From contig CM075344.1 of assembly GCA_037693485.1 (NCBI GenBank), positions 36,643,501-36,707,500 on the forward strand: a DNA stretch of 64,000 bases, read 5' to 3'. The first letter of the stretch is position 1. The number at the start of each line of letters is the position of its first letter. The notes beneath the pieces were generated by a model. It did no database searches. It was not told the DNA's origin and was given only the letters and a program-made list of their open reading frames with translations. Positions 49,543 to 59,961 of this stretch are shown one piece after another. A program made the translations under genes and the position numbers. The DNA comes from Kitagawia praeruptora. Lineage: Eukaryota; Streptophyta; Magnoliopsida; Apiales; Apiaceae.

Positions 49543-49559
49543 TGGCGCTAGAAGGAGGG
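49543..49559 (+). other. Primer binding site of element B
   Basis: tggcgctagaaggaggg, the same 17 bases as in element A, so both use the same (unidentified) tRNA primer. Confidence 0.7.
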
Positions 49560-49659
49560 GGATTTTTCTTAAAGAAAAACCCACCACCAGCTCTACAAAC
49601 ACAGTAGTTACTTAAACACTAAAAACACGATACAAGTCAAAACACCCATAACATACTAA

Positions 49660-51057
49660 ATGGCCGCCATAACACCCAACCCAAATGAACAACCGCTGAT
49701 AGAAAATGAAGGAAACACAACAGGTATCCCTTCTCAAAACCTGCCAATAAACCCAGTAAACCGCTTACAAATAAACCCGCCACGGGGAGATGATCGAGAA
49801 CAAATTCTTAGCCTAAACCTCACAGGTTGCAACCAACAACAGATTAACTTGATCATGCAAATAGCCTCAGCCTTTCCCCTAACCGGACAAGGGCCACCAA
49901 CAAAACAGGCAAGTTCCCGTATAAACCCACATAACGACCGCGATGAGGTGGATAGCCATCCCCAAAGGGCAAACTCTGCCTTCTCCCGCCTTGGCTCATC
50001 ACAAAATACGAATCATGAAAGGCACAATAAGAGTCACCACCCACCTGAAATGTGGGAACAAAACAGAAAACACAGAGATCTAAGAAAGGTGATTACCGAC
50101 AAAAAAGCCGACTATGACAAGGTGGTAGCTGAATATGAAAGACAAAAACACAGAGAACGGTCCCCTGTCCGCTCAAGGGAAACCGAAAGTGCACAACCAA
50201 CAAACGCTGAGATAATGCGAACCATCATGGAACTTAAGAAAAAGATAGAGGGCAATAGCGAGCAAGATTTGGGCGGTACACCATTTACGGTGAGGCTAGA
50301 GGCCGAACCCCGACAAAAAGACATCAAACATCACAGCTTCAATTCTTTCGACGGGCTGAGAAACCCGGAAGAGCATCTTAGTTACTTCGACCAATTGGCT
50401 CTTCATTATAAGTACAATGATCTGACACGATGTCGTTTCTTCGCCGCGACTCTCCGCGGGAACGCCCAAAGATGGTTCTGTAGAACATCTGCCAGGTCCA
50501 TAGATACTTGGCTAGAATTCAAAAGGCTGTTCCTAAACAAGTTCAAAGCAAACCAACAACACGAGGTTCATACCGTGTTCCTCGAAACCGTTGCACAACG
50601 TAATGGAGAAACTTTGCAAAACTACATTGACCGCTTCAAGGAAGCCGTCAACAAGGTTGTTTGTGTTAACGAAACAGAGGCGTTGGTCCATTTGAGAAGA
50701 GGCCTCAATCCCTACGAATGCGAAAAATACGTATGCCGTCTCATGGAAACAAAACCCACCACTCTAGCAAAGGCATATGACTTGGCATCCCAAGCTATCA
50801 ACGAAACCGAGTCTCTAAGCGTGCTGAAACAATCCAGAGCTCCACCCACCTCGACACCATACTTTCAAAGGGAAAGGTTCACATCATACCAAAGACAAGC
50901 ACCTATTTTAAATCAAGTACAAACCACTCATGGGCCGCCACCCTCCGCCCAAGGAACTCAATCATCAACTCCGGCCAGGGACCGCCTAGGGCCAGCAACC
51001 AACTACAATAGTAAATTTCTCAAAGTCCCTAGACGGGCCAACAACCAACTACAATAG
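49660..51057 (+). CDS. Gag of element B
   Basis: 465 codons, intact, starting at the first ATG after the primer site. The N-terminal half is polar and charged. The Gag core lies at about residues 225-380 (NPEEHLSYFDQLALHY, ATLRGNAQRWF, ETLQNYIDRFKEAVN). The tail is proline- and serine-rich. It would form the RNA-packaging particle. The core pattern is that of Tat-type elements, as in element A, but the rest differs clearly. The last ~20 codons already run into the tandem repeat (tacaatag...aaagtccc), so the C-terminus may have been reshaped by the repeat. No zinc knuckle was seen, which may have been lost with pol. Confidence 0.9.
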   Translation: MAAITPNPNEQPLIENEGNTTGIPSQNLPINPVNRLQINPPRGDDREQILSLNLTGCNQQQINLIMQIASAFPLTGQGPPTKQASSRINPHNDRDEVDSHPQRANSAFSRLGSSQNTNHERHNKSHHPPEMWEQNRKHRDLRKVITDKKADYDKVVAEYERQKHRERSPVRSRETESAQPTNAEIMRTIMELKKKIEGNSEQDLGGTPFTVRLEAEPRQKDIKHHSFNSFDGLRNPEEHLSYFDQLALHYKYNDLTRCRFFAATLRGNAQRWFCRTSARSIDTWLEFKRLFLNKFKANQQHEVHTVFLETVAQRNGETLQNYIDRFKEAVNKVVCVNETEALVHLRRGLNPYECEKYVCRLMETKPTTLAKAYDLASQAINETESLSVLKQSRAPPTSTPYFQRERFTSYQRQAPILNQVQTTHGPPPSAQGTQSSTPARDRLGPATNYNSKFLKVPRRANNQLQ

Positions 51058-52330
51058 CAAATTTCTTAAAGTCCCTTTGACGGGCATACTAACAATTTCG
51101 AATATCAATCTACGGTTAGAGAGCTAAGTCCCCTAGACGGGCAGGCTAACGACTATGGATTTCAATCTACGGTTAGAGAGCTAAGTCCCCTAGACGGGCA
51201 GGCTAACGACTATGGATTTCAATCTACGGTTAGAGAGCTAAATCCCCTAGACGGGCAAGCAACCAACTACAAAAGCAAAGTCCCTAAGCGGGCAAGCAAC
51301 CATCTACAAAAGCAAAGTCCCTAAGCGGGCAAGCAACCAACTACAAAAGCAAAGTCCCTAAGCGGGCAAGCAACCATCTACAAAAGCAAAGTCCCTAAGC
51401 GGGCAAGCAACCATCTACAATAGCAAAGTCCCTAGACGGGCAAGCAACCATCTACAATAGCAAAGTCCCTAGAGTGGGCAAGCAATCATCTACAATAGCA
51501 AAGTCCCTAGAGTGGGCAAGCAACCATTTACAATAGCAAAGTCCCTAGACGGGCAAACAACCATCTACAATAGCAAAGTCCCTAGACGGGCAAGCAACCA
51601 TCTACAATAGCAAAGTCCCTAGACGGGCAAGCAACCAACTACAAAAGCAAAGTCCCTTAATGGGCCAGCAACCATCTACAAAAGCAAAGTCCCTAAGCGG
51701 GCCAGCAACCAACTACAAAAGAAAAGTCCCTAAGCGGGCCAGCAACCAACTACAAAAGCAAAGTCCCCTAAGAGGGCAAGCAACCATCTACAAAAGCAAA
51801 GTCCCTAAGCGGACAAGCAACCATCTACAAAAGCAAAGTCCCCATGGCGGACAAGCAACCATCTACAAAAGCAAAGTCCCTAAGCGGGCAAGCAACCATC
51901 TACAAAAGCAAAGTCCCTTAACGGGCCAGCAACCATCTACAAAAGCAAAGTCCCCTAAGCGGGCAAGCAACCAACTACAAAAGCAAAGTCCCTTAACGGG
52001 CCAGCAACCATCTACAAAACCAAAGTCCCTTAACGGGCCAGCAACCAACTACAAAAGCAAAGTCCCTAAGCGGGCAAGCAACCATCTACAAAAGCAAAGT
52101 CCCTAAGCGGGCAAGCAACCAACTACAAAAGCAAAGTCCCTAAGCGGGCAAGCAACAATCTACAAAAGCAAAGTTCCTAAGCGGACAAGCAACCAACTAC
52201 AAACGCAAAGAATTCTACAATAGTAACCAACAAAAGCAAAGTCCCCATAGCGGGCACACAACCACCTACAAAAGCAAAGTTATCTACAATAGCAACTAGC
52301 AAAGGCAACAACCCTCAAGCGGGCAACAAA
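50985..52330 (+). repeat. Tandem repeat replacing pol in element B (59-bp and 37-bp units)
   Basis: First come about three 59-bp units (gggcaggctaacgactatgg, 51070-51245). Then about 27-30 units of ~37 bp follow, with the pattern aagtccctaagcgggcaagc then aaccatctacaaaagca. Variants (ctaag/ctaga/cttaa; caact/catct) are interspersed. Long open frames here result from the repeat period and are not genes. Confidence 0.92.
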
Positions 52331-53430
52331 TATCAACAAAGAAGCGGTACATGCAAATCTGAAAATTTTGTCTAAGTCCCATGGTGGGTAAAAAATATCA
52401 ACAAAGAAGTTATCTATCTCCCTCTTGTGGCACCGTGCCCATACATGCAAATATCAACAAAGAAGTGCTACATGCAAGATGTGAAAATTTTTCTAAGTGC
52501 CCACAAACTTTGATCCGAGTCATCCATCAAAGTTAGACAACAAACATCAACAGAGATGTGCTACATGCAAGATGTGAAAAATTTTCTAAGTCCCCGTAAA
52601 CTTTGATTCGGGTCATCCATCAAAGGTTATTTGAAATCAAAGAAGGGTTGTAAACATCAACAAAGCTTGCAAACAACCTATAAAAAAGGTTGCATCATCA
52701 AAAATTCACAAAGGCAACATCCATAACAATGCTACAAACTCACAAGAACATCATATCATGTGGTCTTCTTCACTCTCTCAAAAATATTTGCATCAAAGGC
52801 TATATCCTCACAATGGAATCAAAGTCACACATGTTCTCTCAATAAGCAACTATAACAATTTTTTTCTTGGATGCATCAACAAATCCGTCTGCGTCAAATA
52901 CACAACATGCGGTTACAGGTTCTTACTCTCATTATTATACACTATCACTTGGAAAAATATCATGACATACTCGCAAAATCTTATCTGCATATCCCATTAC
53001 TATTTGTTTCTCACTTTCATTAACATGTCTACTAATGCTTATTAATTACGCCTGCTGGTTATGTGTATATAGCTTGTGTCTCAACATTAGCACACATAAC
53101 TTCATTTTTAACCTAGCACTCACTCTTTTTATCTACTAACACCAGCTAACACAACCAGCAACCTGCTGTCTCACAGCACCACCTTGACTTGCAACATATA
53201 TACAACACTATTAATTCATGTCACACTTACATATACATACACACACAATATTTCATATCATTTTCGCATTATTGCCATTATTCTCTCATTCATTTTAAAT
53301 TTCATTTATTTACCAATGATAACATTTATTCCATAACAATTATACGTATCAAACAAAAACGTTTCAACTTACAAACCCGTCAAGCACCACAACCCGTTGT
53401 CAAGCACATCACATATTTTCACAAATTTTT
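52331..53430. other. Non-coding 3' region of element B
   Basis: Two or three diverged copies of a ~110-bp unit (catcaacaaagaagtg, gctacatgcaagatgtgaaa) lie near 52330-52640. Plain AT-rich sequence follows. No reading frame with recognisable domains. Confidence 0.6.
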
Positions 53431-53435
53431 TCCAA

Positions 53436-53640
53436 CTCCTAAGTGTTGTCCGCCAACACTTGGGGGGCATATTTTCACAAATTTTTTCCTCCTAAGTGTT
53501 GTCCGCCAACACTTGGGGGGCATATTTTCACAAATTTTTTCCGACTCCTAAGTGTTGTCCGCCAACACTTGGGGGGCATATTTTCACAAATTTTTTCTAA
53601 CTCCTAAGTGTTGCCCGCCAACACTTGGGGGGGCATATAT
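53436..53640 (+). repeat. Four hairpin repeats upstream of the element B 3' LTR
   Basis: A 52-56-bp unit is repeated four times (aagtgttg at 53441, 53493, 53549 and 53605). Each contains the perfect inverted repeat aagtgttg-tccgc-caacactt followed by a G run and catattttcacaaatttttt. Confidence 0.88.
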
Positions 53641-53712
53641 AGTAATCTTTTCAAAACATTGCTGCATGTGGTTTTTTCGCAGTTCTCTCCTCCTCCTGCC
53701 CGCTAACACGCA

Positions 53713-53730
53713 CAGAAGGAGTGGGAGCAA
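53713..53730 (+). other. Polypurine tract of element B
   Basis: agaaggagtgggagcaa directly precedes the 3' LTR. Confidence 0.65.
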
Positions 53731-55700
53731 TGATAGGTACCCGTTGTAAGCCTACAGCGGGGACCCGCTGCCCGCTGCAAAAAACCATCACCTTAACAGT
53801 ACTTGCAATTTACACACGTGTCGTTATATATTTGATAACGTGTATTTTATACACGATTTTGTATTTCTTTATCTTGATTTTATATTAGTTTCATGAGCAT
53901 TTTACTTATATTTGCTTTGTTTCCATTTGTAGTGCCACTTGCTTAATTGTTGAAAAGATGGCTTATTTTGGGTTTGAAAGTAAAGATTATTCAAGAGGGA
54001 AGTTAGAAGATGCAAGCTCGCGTTGCCGGGAGGTTTTTAATGTATTATCTTGAAGATTTTGTGTTGCACGGCCATCCTGCAAGTCGTTCGCTAGGCCGTT
54101 CAAAGAGTTTAGAAGGTGCAGTCTACTGTACGGGCTGCTGTACGGCCGTTCAACAAGCTGTGCAATGTGTTCCAAGTAGTGCAGAATGGGCAGAATTTTG
54201 CACGGGCTGCTGCACGGCCGTGCAACAGGCCGTACAACAGCTGCTGTGTATTAAAAGAAGCATAACACATCTCATCTAACCTCATAACCTAATATTCTCT
54301 CTTAACATATAACATCTTCATCTCTTCTTTTGCCTCTTCAAGAACACAATTAGGGTTAGTAGGAATTAGAGAGGAGACATTAATTACTTGTAATCTAGCA
54401 TTGATTATGAGTAACTAACTCCATATATTTGGCTCAAGGAAGCATCTCTTGTACTAAACCCATTCAATTTAAGTAAGATCTATTTCACTCTATCTTGAAT
54501 TCTTGAGTTGTATTGTTTATGATTTTGCTTGGAGAATTGTAAGTTGCTTCAATTTGCTCTTCTTGTAATATCAATTGCTAATTGTTTGTGCTAATCCGTA
54601 ATTGTTAGTGCATTCATTATAGTAGCACAAGTTTAGTGTACCTAAATTCTCAAGATTCAAGTGCAAATACCTAGGTTGAGCTTCTCATCCTTGGGTTTGT
54701 CCTAGCCTCTCTTTGTTTAATTCCTTGACTTGGTTAAATTGATAGTGCTTCATTATTGGTTGCTAGTGTCAAGAGAGCTAATTTATGTGCTTCACTAAAT
54801 TAGTGTTTATAATAGAAGAGAAATAAGTGATTGTGTGCTTCACCAATTATCTTGGTTAGGTAGAGTTGGATATATTTTACTTGTTGGGTTGAAGTGCTTG
54901 ATTTGCATTAATCCTTGGGTCAAATAACTCTATATCTTGCTAATTCCCTCATTGTGTTGTGTTGGTAAATTTGGATGTTTGTCATTAACTTAGTTGTATA
55001 TCTATAGCATTTTATTTCTTGTATGCAAGGTGTTTGATAGAACACCTCAACCAAACTCAAACCCCCCCTTAGTCCATACTTCTAAATTGTAAGAAATAAT
55101 ATACTCGAAATCAATATTGATAGTCCTTCCCTGTGAACGAACTTAAGAAAAACACTACCTTTAATATTATCTTTATTAAAATTACTCAACTTGACAACAA
55201 ATATCATTACAAAAATACATGTGCAAAATATCTTGGTATCTTGCTCACTAAGGCAGGGGACCATAAAGGTAGTCCAGGGAACACAAGGACAATCAACTGT
55301 AGCAAAAGCGGCTGTGTTAAGATCGAGGTATGTGAGAAAGGGACACTAATCACTGTTCCAATAGTGGCTCTCTGTAGCTTTAACGGCACAACAAGTGGGC
55401 AGCCAAGTGGATAAATAGTGATTGGGAGTCCTAGCCTATAAATATCCCCCTTCTACACACAGTCAAACACACACAATTTTAGCAGCACAAACTTATTACT
55501 CATTCTCTCCCTTCACACAGATACATTCTTACCCGATCGATTATTATTATTCCGATTACTGATTCTCACACCGGAGGTGCTTGACGGCCATCACCCCCGG
55601 GCAAGCATTATTTTGCAGATACCCAAACTCAAGTGAATTATCCCCGGAACAGTGCTCAGAACAGTGATCGGAAGCCTCTAATCGACCATGAGGATTATCA
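53731..55700 (+). repeat. 3' LTR of element B (interrupted)
   Basis: 634 bp of LTR split by a 1331-bp insertion with its 5-bp target duplication (total 1970 bp). Confidence 0.92.
53833..55163 (+). mobile_element. Solo-LTR-like insertion in the element B 3' LTR
   Basis: Starts tgataacgtgtattttatac and ends acactaccttta. ATATT duplications lie at 53828-53832 and 55164-55168. The intact site is seen in the 5' LTR. There is no coding sequence. A GC-rich block with repeated gcacggccgt-like motifs (54100-54245) lies upstream of leader-like sequence. It looks like one LTR of a longer gypsy element left after recombination. The TG...TA ends are slightly unusual, so a different element type is possible. 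Confidence 0.75.
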
Positions 55701-55741
55701 CCTGTTATGTTAGTGCATGCGATCTTACTGCATCATATTTA

Positions 55742-56101
55742 GGGGGTGTTTGGAAGTTAGAGGTTTGGGATAAAATTAGAGGTTTGAGGGTAGATTAGAG
55801 GTTTGACCAAATGAAACCTCTAATGTGAGTGTTTGGTTGTTAGAGCTTTGAGTTAGAGGTTTGAGATCAAAAAGCTAATTTTGAAAAAGCTCATTTTAGG
55901 ATCTTTTTCAATTAGAGGTTTGCTATGTGTCACAAAAAGTTATTCAAAAAGCTATTTACCAAACACTTTTATTCAAAACAGCTAATTTCAATCCGCTAGT
56001 CAAAACAGCTAATTCAATCCGCTAGTCAAAACAGCTAATTCAATCCGCTATCAGCTAACAGCTAACAGCTATCAGCTATCAGCTAATTGCTAAACAGGAC
56101 C
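55742..56101 (+). mobile_element. Tourist-like PIF/Harbinger MITE
   Basis: 360 bp. The left end gggggtgtttgg and the right end ctaaacaggacc (reverse complement ggtcctgtttag) match the common Tourist terminus imperfectly. TTA target duplications lie at 55739-55741 and 56102-56104. The right part has several cagctaa/cagctat repeats. Non-coding. Confidence 0.8.
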
Positions 56102-56104
56102 TTA

Positions 56105-57070
56105 ATGTTTCTCGTATTTTTTTTGGTGCCTGCCTTTGTTTATGTGTTTCTGTTTTCCGCTATTCAAGCTGTGGGTGTTGGCTAACAAAGTTTCTCTACT
56201 TTTAAGAGTTTATGTAACGTTTGCATACATTTTACCGATTTCATACCCTGTTTCAGCAGAATTGACTGGATATATATATTTAGCATTACACATAGTTTCT
56301 ATTGAACTCGAATAATGCTTTATAAGAGTTCTGGCAATGTTTCAAGGATTGCTAAATGCACATATGAGAAGTACTTGTACCAACTCAACCCGATGATGAA
56401 TGCAAAGGGTTAAAGCAGAATGGCATTTTACAAGTTCAATAAAAATCATTGGAAAGATACTGTAAATGGTGATTCAAAGTATACATCAGTCAGCTGATGG
56501 ACGAAGCATTACCATCGCCAAACTTCAGCATCAGATTTTTTTTTTTGGCTTAGGGTAAGACAGGATTTTATGACATCCTAAAATTTGTACTGAAAGAGGA
56601 GCGGGAGATAGTTATATGGCACAGAGTTTTTTTCGAAAAGGACATTGCTACATTGACAGAGGGGGAGGGAGTAATATTCTTTTGTGAACAAAATGTACTA
56701 ATAGAATTGTCAATATGAGGCTGCTGAGTAACATTAATGGGACATGATTTGCCAATCCCGGTTCAACCATAAATATGGGAACTAACTTCATATAGGGAGT
56801 ACAGTTTAGTACGCAGGCTTCAAGTACATGAATTAGTCTACAACGTAAATATCACCTCATTAATTTTTTGGCAACCAAATTCTTGAAGATTGAATTATAA
56901 TATCCGTTGAAAGAAATGTTTGTACTTGACTCCTGAACCTGACCCATTCTTCTTGTTCATATACTTGGATACTTGACGCAGGAAATATAAGCAAAAATGA
57001 CACATCCATAATTTGTGCAATGATTTATGTACGTTAAAGACCTCCTTTTTCCGCACCCTCTAGAAAGTAT
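56105..57070. other. Intergenic, nothing recognised
   Basis: No coding motif or complete element. gagggggagggagta near 56659 resembles a Stowaway end but has no partner. Confidence 0.45.
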
Positions 57071-57100
57071 CACTACGCCATAAATGCTCATATGCAACGC
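57071..57100 (+). repeat. CACTA terminal inverted repeat (left)
   Basis: CACTACGCCATAAATGCTC then atatgcaacgc. It pairs with the reverse complement of 9470-9499. Flanking triplet tat; partner off-window. Confidence 0.82.
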
Positions 57101-57269
57101 TTTTAGAAAATGTTTCAGTGAAAGAGTTTCGTTAGGTATGAAATTTTGCCTCTAATGAAACAGAACTTGAACTGGTGTTGCATTACATACATTTAGTGTT
57201 GCATTTGATCCACGGTGTTTCAATATAATGCAACACTAACAGCAAGCGTTGCATTAGATATTTTTTAAT

Positions 57270-57975
57270 TTTAAAAAATGCTGATGTGGCAACAGTGGGG
57301 TCCACGCGTGCTGACGTGGCATTTGCTGACGTGGCAAGTGTGGGGCCCACAATTGCTGACGTGGCAAATGTGGGACCCACATTTGCTGACGTGTCATTGG
57401 CTGACGTGGCAGAAGCGTTGCATTAGGTAAAGGAGGTGTTGCATTTGCTGTTGAAAAGCGTTGCATTAGATATTTTTTAATTTTTAATAAATGCTGACGT
57501 GGCAATTGTGGGTCCCACCAGGGTGACGTGGCAGTGTGGGGTCCACCAGGGTGACATGGCAGAGGCCCACAGATGCTGACGTGGCAAATGTGGGGCCCAC
57601 AATTGCTGACGTGGCAAATGTGGGGACCACATTTGCTGACGTGGCATTGCCTTATGTGGCAGAAGCGTTGCATTAGGTTAGAGAGGTGTTGCATTTGCTG
57701 TTTTAAAGCGTTGCATTAGATATTTTTAAATTTTTAATAAAGTCTGACGTGTCAGTTGTGGGACCCACCAGGGTGACGTGTCAATGTGGGGCCCACCAGG
57801 GTGACGTGGCAGGAGGTCCACAGATGCTGACGTGGCAAGTGTGGGGCCCACAATTACTGACATGGCAGATGTGGGCCCACAATTGCTGACGTGGCATTTG
57901 CTGACGTGGCATAAGCGTTGCAGTAGGTGAAAAAGGTGTTGTATTTGCCTTTAAAAGCGTTGCATTAGATACTTC
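57270..57975 (+). repeat. CACTA subterminal repeat array (gctgacgtggc motifs)
   Basis: Three ~230-bp blocks each start near gcgttgcattagatattttt and contain multiple gctgacgtggca and gtgggacccac copies in both directions. This is the counterpart, inverted, of 8758-9300. Confidence 0.88.
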
Positions 57976-58004
57976 TCTTACCGGAATGATGAAACTATTT
58001 TTTT

Positions 58005-58095
58005 AAATTCTTTTTTCGACGTTCCAATCGTACGGATGTTGAGATATAACGATTTTAGTGATGTGGTAAATTTTCGAAAAATTTGCTAGATGTAC
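58005..58095 (+). repeat. Single diverged satellite-like unit inside CACTA
   Basis: The stretch tttttttaaattctttttt, then cgttccaatcgtacggatgt and tgagatata..., then tagtgatgtggtaaattttc, aligns in order with the satellite monomer ttttttaaaaaatattttt, gatccaaccgtacggatgt, caatatata..., taatgatattccccaagttt. The match is roughly 70% by eye over about 85 bp, in the same orientation. Confidence 0.55.
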
Positions 58096-58299
58096 TTGGT
58101 TTGGTTTTATTATAATGGTCAAACCGGTCAATGTAAACATTCTAGTTTAAAATGATTGTTTAAAATTTCGTAGAATAAATTTTTTTAATAAGCCCATCTA
58201 TCAAAATCTATACTATTATAATACATTTGAATCTTTTTTTAGTATAAAATTTGATAAATAATATGTTTTAATAATTTTTTATAAAATTGTATTTTGCAA

Positions 58300-58562
58300 A
58301 AAAAAAAATAGAAAAATTGTGAGGAGAGTACAACACGTGACACACACACAAGCAGCACAAGTGAAAAATTGGGCGGAAAATTTCCCCCTTAATTTTCAGA
58401 AGACTTTCCCCCTTAACAAAAGTTTACTTTCCCCAAAATACATCTCTCTCAAACACATCTCTCAAACAGATACCGATACTCTCTCAAACAGATACTCTCT
58501 CTCAAACACATCTCTCAGATCTGATTACCGACCGGGGCTTCAAGGGGCTTCAGATCTAATTA
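58300..58562 (+). promoter_or_regulatory. Probable transcript leader of the CACTA genes
   Basis: A CT-rich stretch with repeats of ctctctcaaacacatctctc ends at a good splice donor (attag/gtaattg at 58562). It resembles a 5' UTR exon. No TATA box was placed with certainty. Confidence 0.4.
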
Positions 58563-58915
58563 GGTAATTGAATATACCTTTCTTCTCGATGATTAATTAG
58601 ATACCCACTCACTCTATTTTCTTTAATTTGCAGCTTAATTAGGGCTTCAGCTTGAACTTGTTTAGGTAACTTATTTCATCTCTAACTTGTTTAGCTTAAT
58701 TACGGTTTTTCTATGTGCATGCTCGTTTACATTTCTTTAATTAGGGTTTTTTTAATTATGGTTTTTTCATCTTTGTTTTGATTTGAACTCGATTTCTATG
58801 TGTCATCTTTGTTTTGGGTTTTTTTTTGATTTGTTTTTTAATCAGGGTTTTCTTTTTGATTTGTTTCTTAATTAGGGTTTTCTTTTTGATTTTTTGTATG
58901 GTTATGTGTGTGTAT

Positions 58916-59330
58916 AAGTAAGCCTCCTCTGCTCTTCTTGAACTTCATGCCTGTTAGATTTTATAATTATCTAAAAGAGAAGTCTCCTCATTTGATTAAA
59001 TGCCTGTTAGATTTTATAATTATCTAAAAGAGAAGTCTCCTCATTTGATTAAATGCCTGTTAGATTTTTTGTATGGTTATGTGTGTGTATAAATAATATG
59101 ATTTTAATGTGATATTGTGTCTCTGTTCGTGACTGTTTAGGTAGTAGTTTATGTGTGTATTTGTATGGTTTTACTAATTAAGATATCTGTGTTTGTGCAG
59201 AGGAAAGAGAATTAAGTGGAACGCATTTGATTTTGTACTTTGGAACACATTTTATAAGTAAGCCTCCTCTGCTCTTCTTGAACTTCATGCCTGTTGGATT
59301 TTATAATTATCTAAAAGAGAAGTCTGCTCT
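58916..59330 (+). repeat. 53-bp tandem repeat and dispersed copy in the CACTA leader
   Basis: tgcctgttagattttataat recurs at 58948 and 59001, with a partial third copy at 59054. The larger block taagtaagcctcctctgctc at 58916 recurs at 59257. Non-coding; the rest of 59331-59961 shows no gene. Confidence 0.75.
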
Positions 59331-59961
59331 TCTTGAAATGCCTGTTGAACGCATTTGATATCTGTGTTTCTGTTCTTCTTGAACGCATTTGATTTTATAT
59401 GTTTTAGTTTGTCATGCCTGCTATATGTGGTTTTACTTAATAAAATGTATGCCTGTTATGTTTTAATTTGCCATGTTTTGCTTCTATGTGGCACTTAAAA
59501 ATATTCCTGAACAGAAATGTTTTGCTTCTAGTTTTGCCTCTGTTCTTATTGTTTAATGCACACTTCATTAGCTTTTAGGAAATCTTATTGTTAACAAGAT
59601 AGAGTGTTTTTCTTGCCATAATTTTCTTGTTGTATCTTGTACCAGTTAAGTATGAATGTATGTGTATCTTAAGTCACACATGCCATGTCAACAAATGGAC
59701 TGAGTTATGCTGATGTTGTTTGCCTGTTTTATTCAGTAAAACTCTATTATTTTATAATTTTGTAGAGGCTTAATAGATAGGGATATATAGGGAGTGATTA
59801 GGACATATAAAATCATATGCGCCAATATTTAAAATTAAGTATTAGTCAGTGAATTTTTTTAATGTGGTCAAACCAAACCGTACAGGGGTAGCCATTGTTC
59901 ACGTGTTGGAACTGTTAGTTGTACCGAATTAGTCGTACTAGGCCGCGAAGAGATTGAGGTC

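Larger units (their letters stand above)
48907..55700 (+). mobile_element. Non-autonomous gag-only LTR retrotransposon (element B, TR-GAG type)
   Basis: LTRs begin tgataggtaccc and end aggattatca (48907-49540 and 53731-55700). A perfect target duplication, CCTGT, lies at 48902-48906 and 55701-55705. The only gene is gag; no protease, RT, RNase H or integrase was found anywhere inside. Where pol should be there is a 1.3-kb tandem repeat. The LTRs differ at about 19 positions by eye over 634 bp, so the element is clearly older than element A. It must rely on enzymes of another element. Confidence 0.93.

Noticed and set aside
51660..52106. 148-codon repetitive frame
   Set aside because: It arises from the 37-bp repeat; the frame is broken by length variants elsewhere in the array and has no start context.
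53189..53749. Frames around the aagtgttg hairpin repeats
   Set aside because: Produced by the 52-56-bp repeat and the LTR border; no domain.
54010..54279. Cysteine-rich 89-codon frame
   Set aside because: Follows the repeated gctgctgtacggccgt motif in the solo LTR; cysteines come from tgc/tgt repeats, so it is not a secreted peptide gene.
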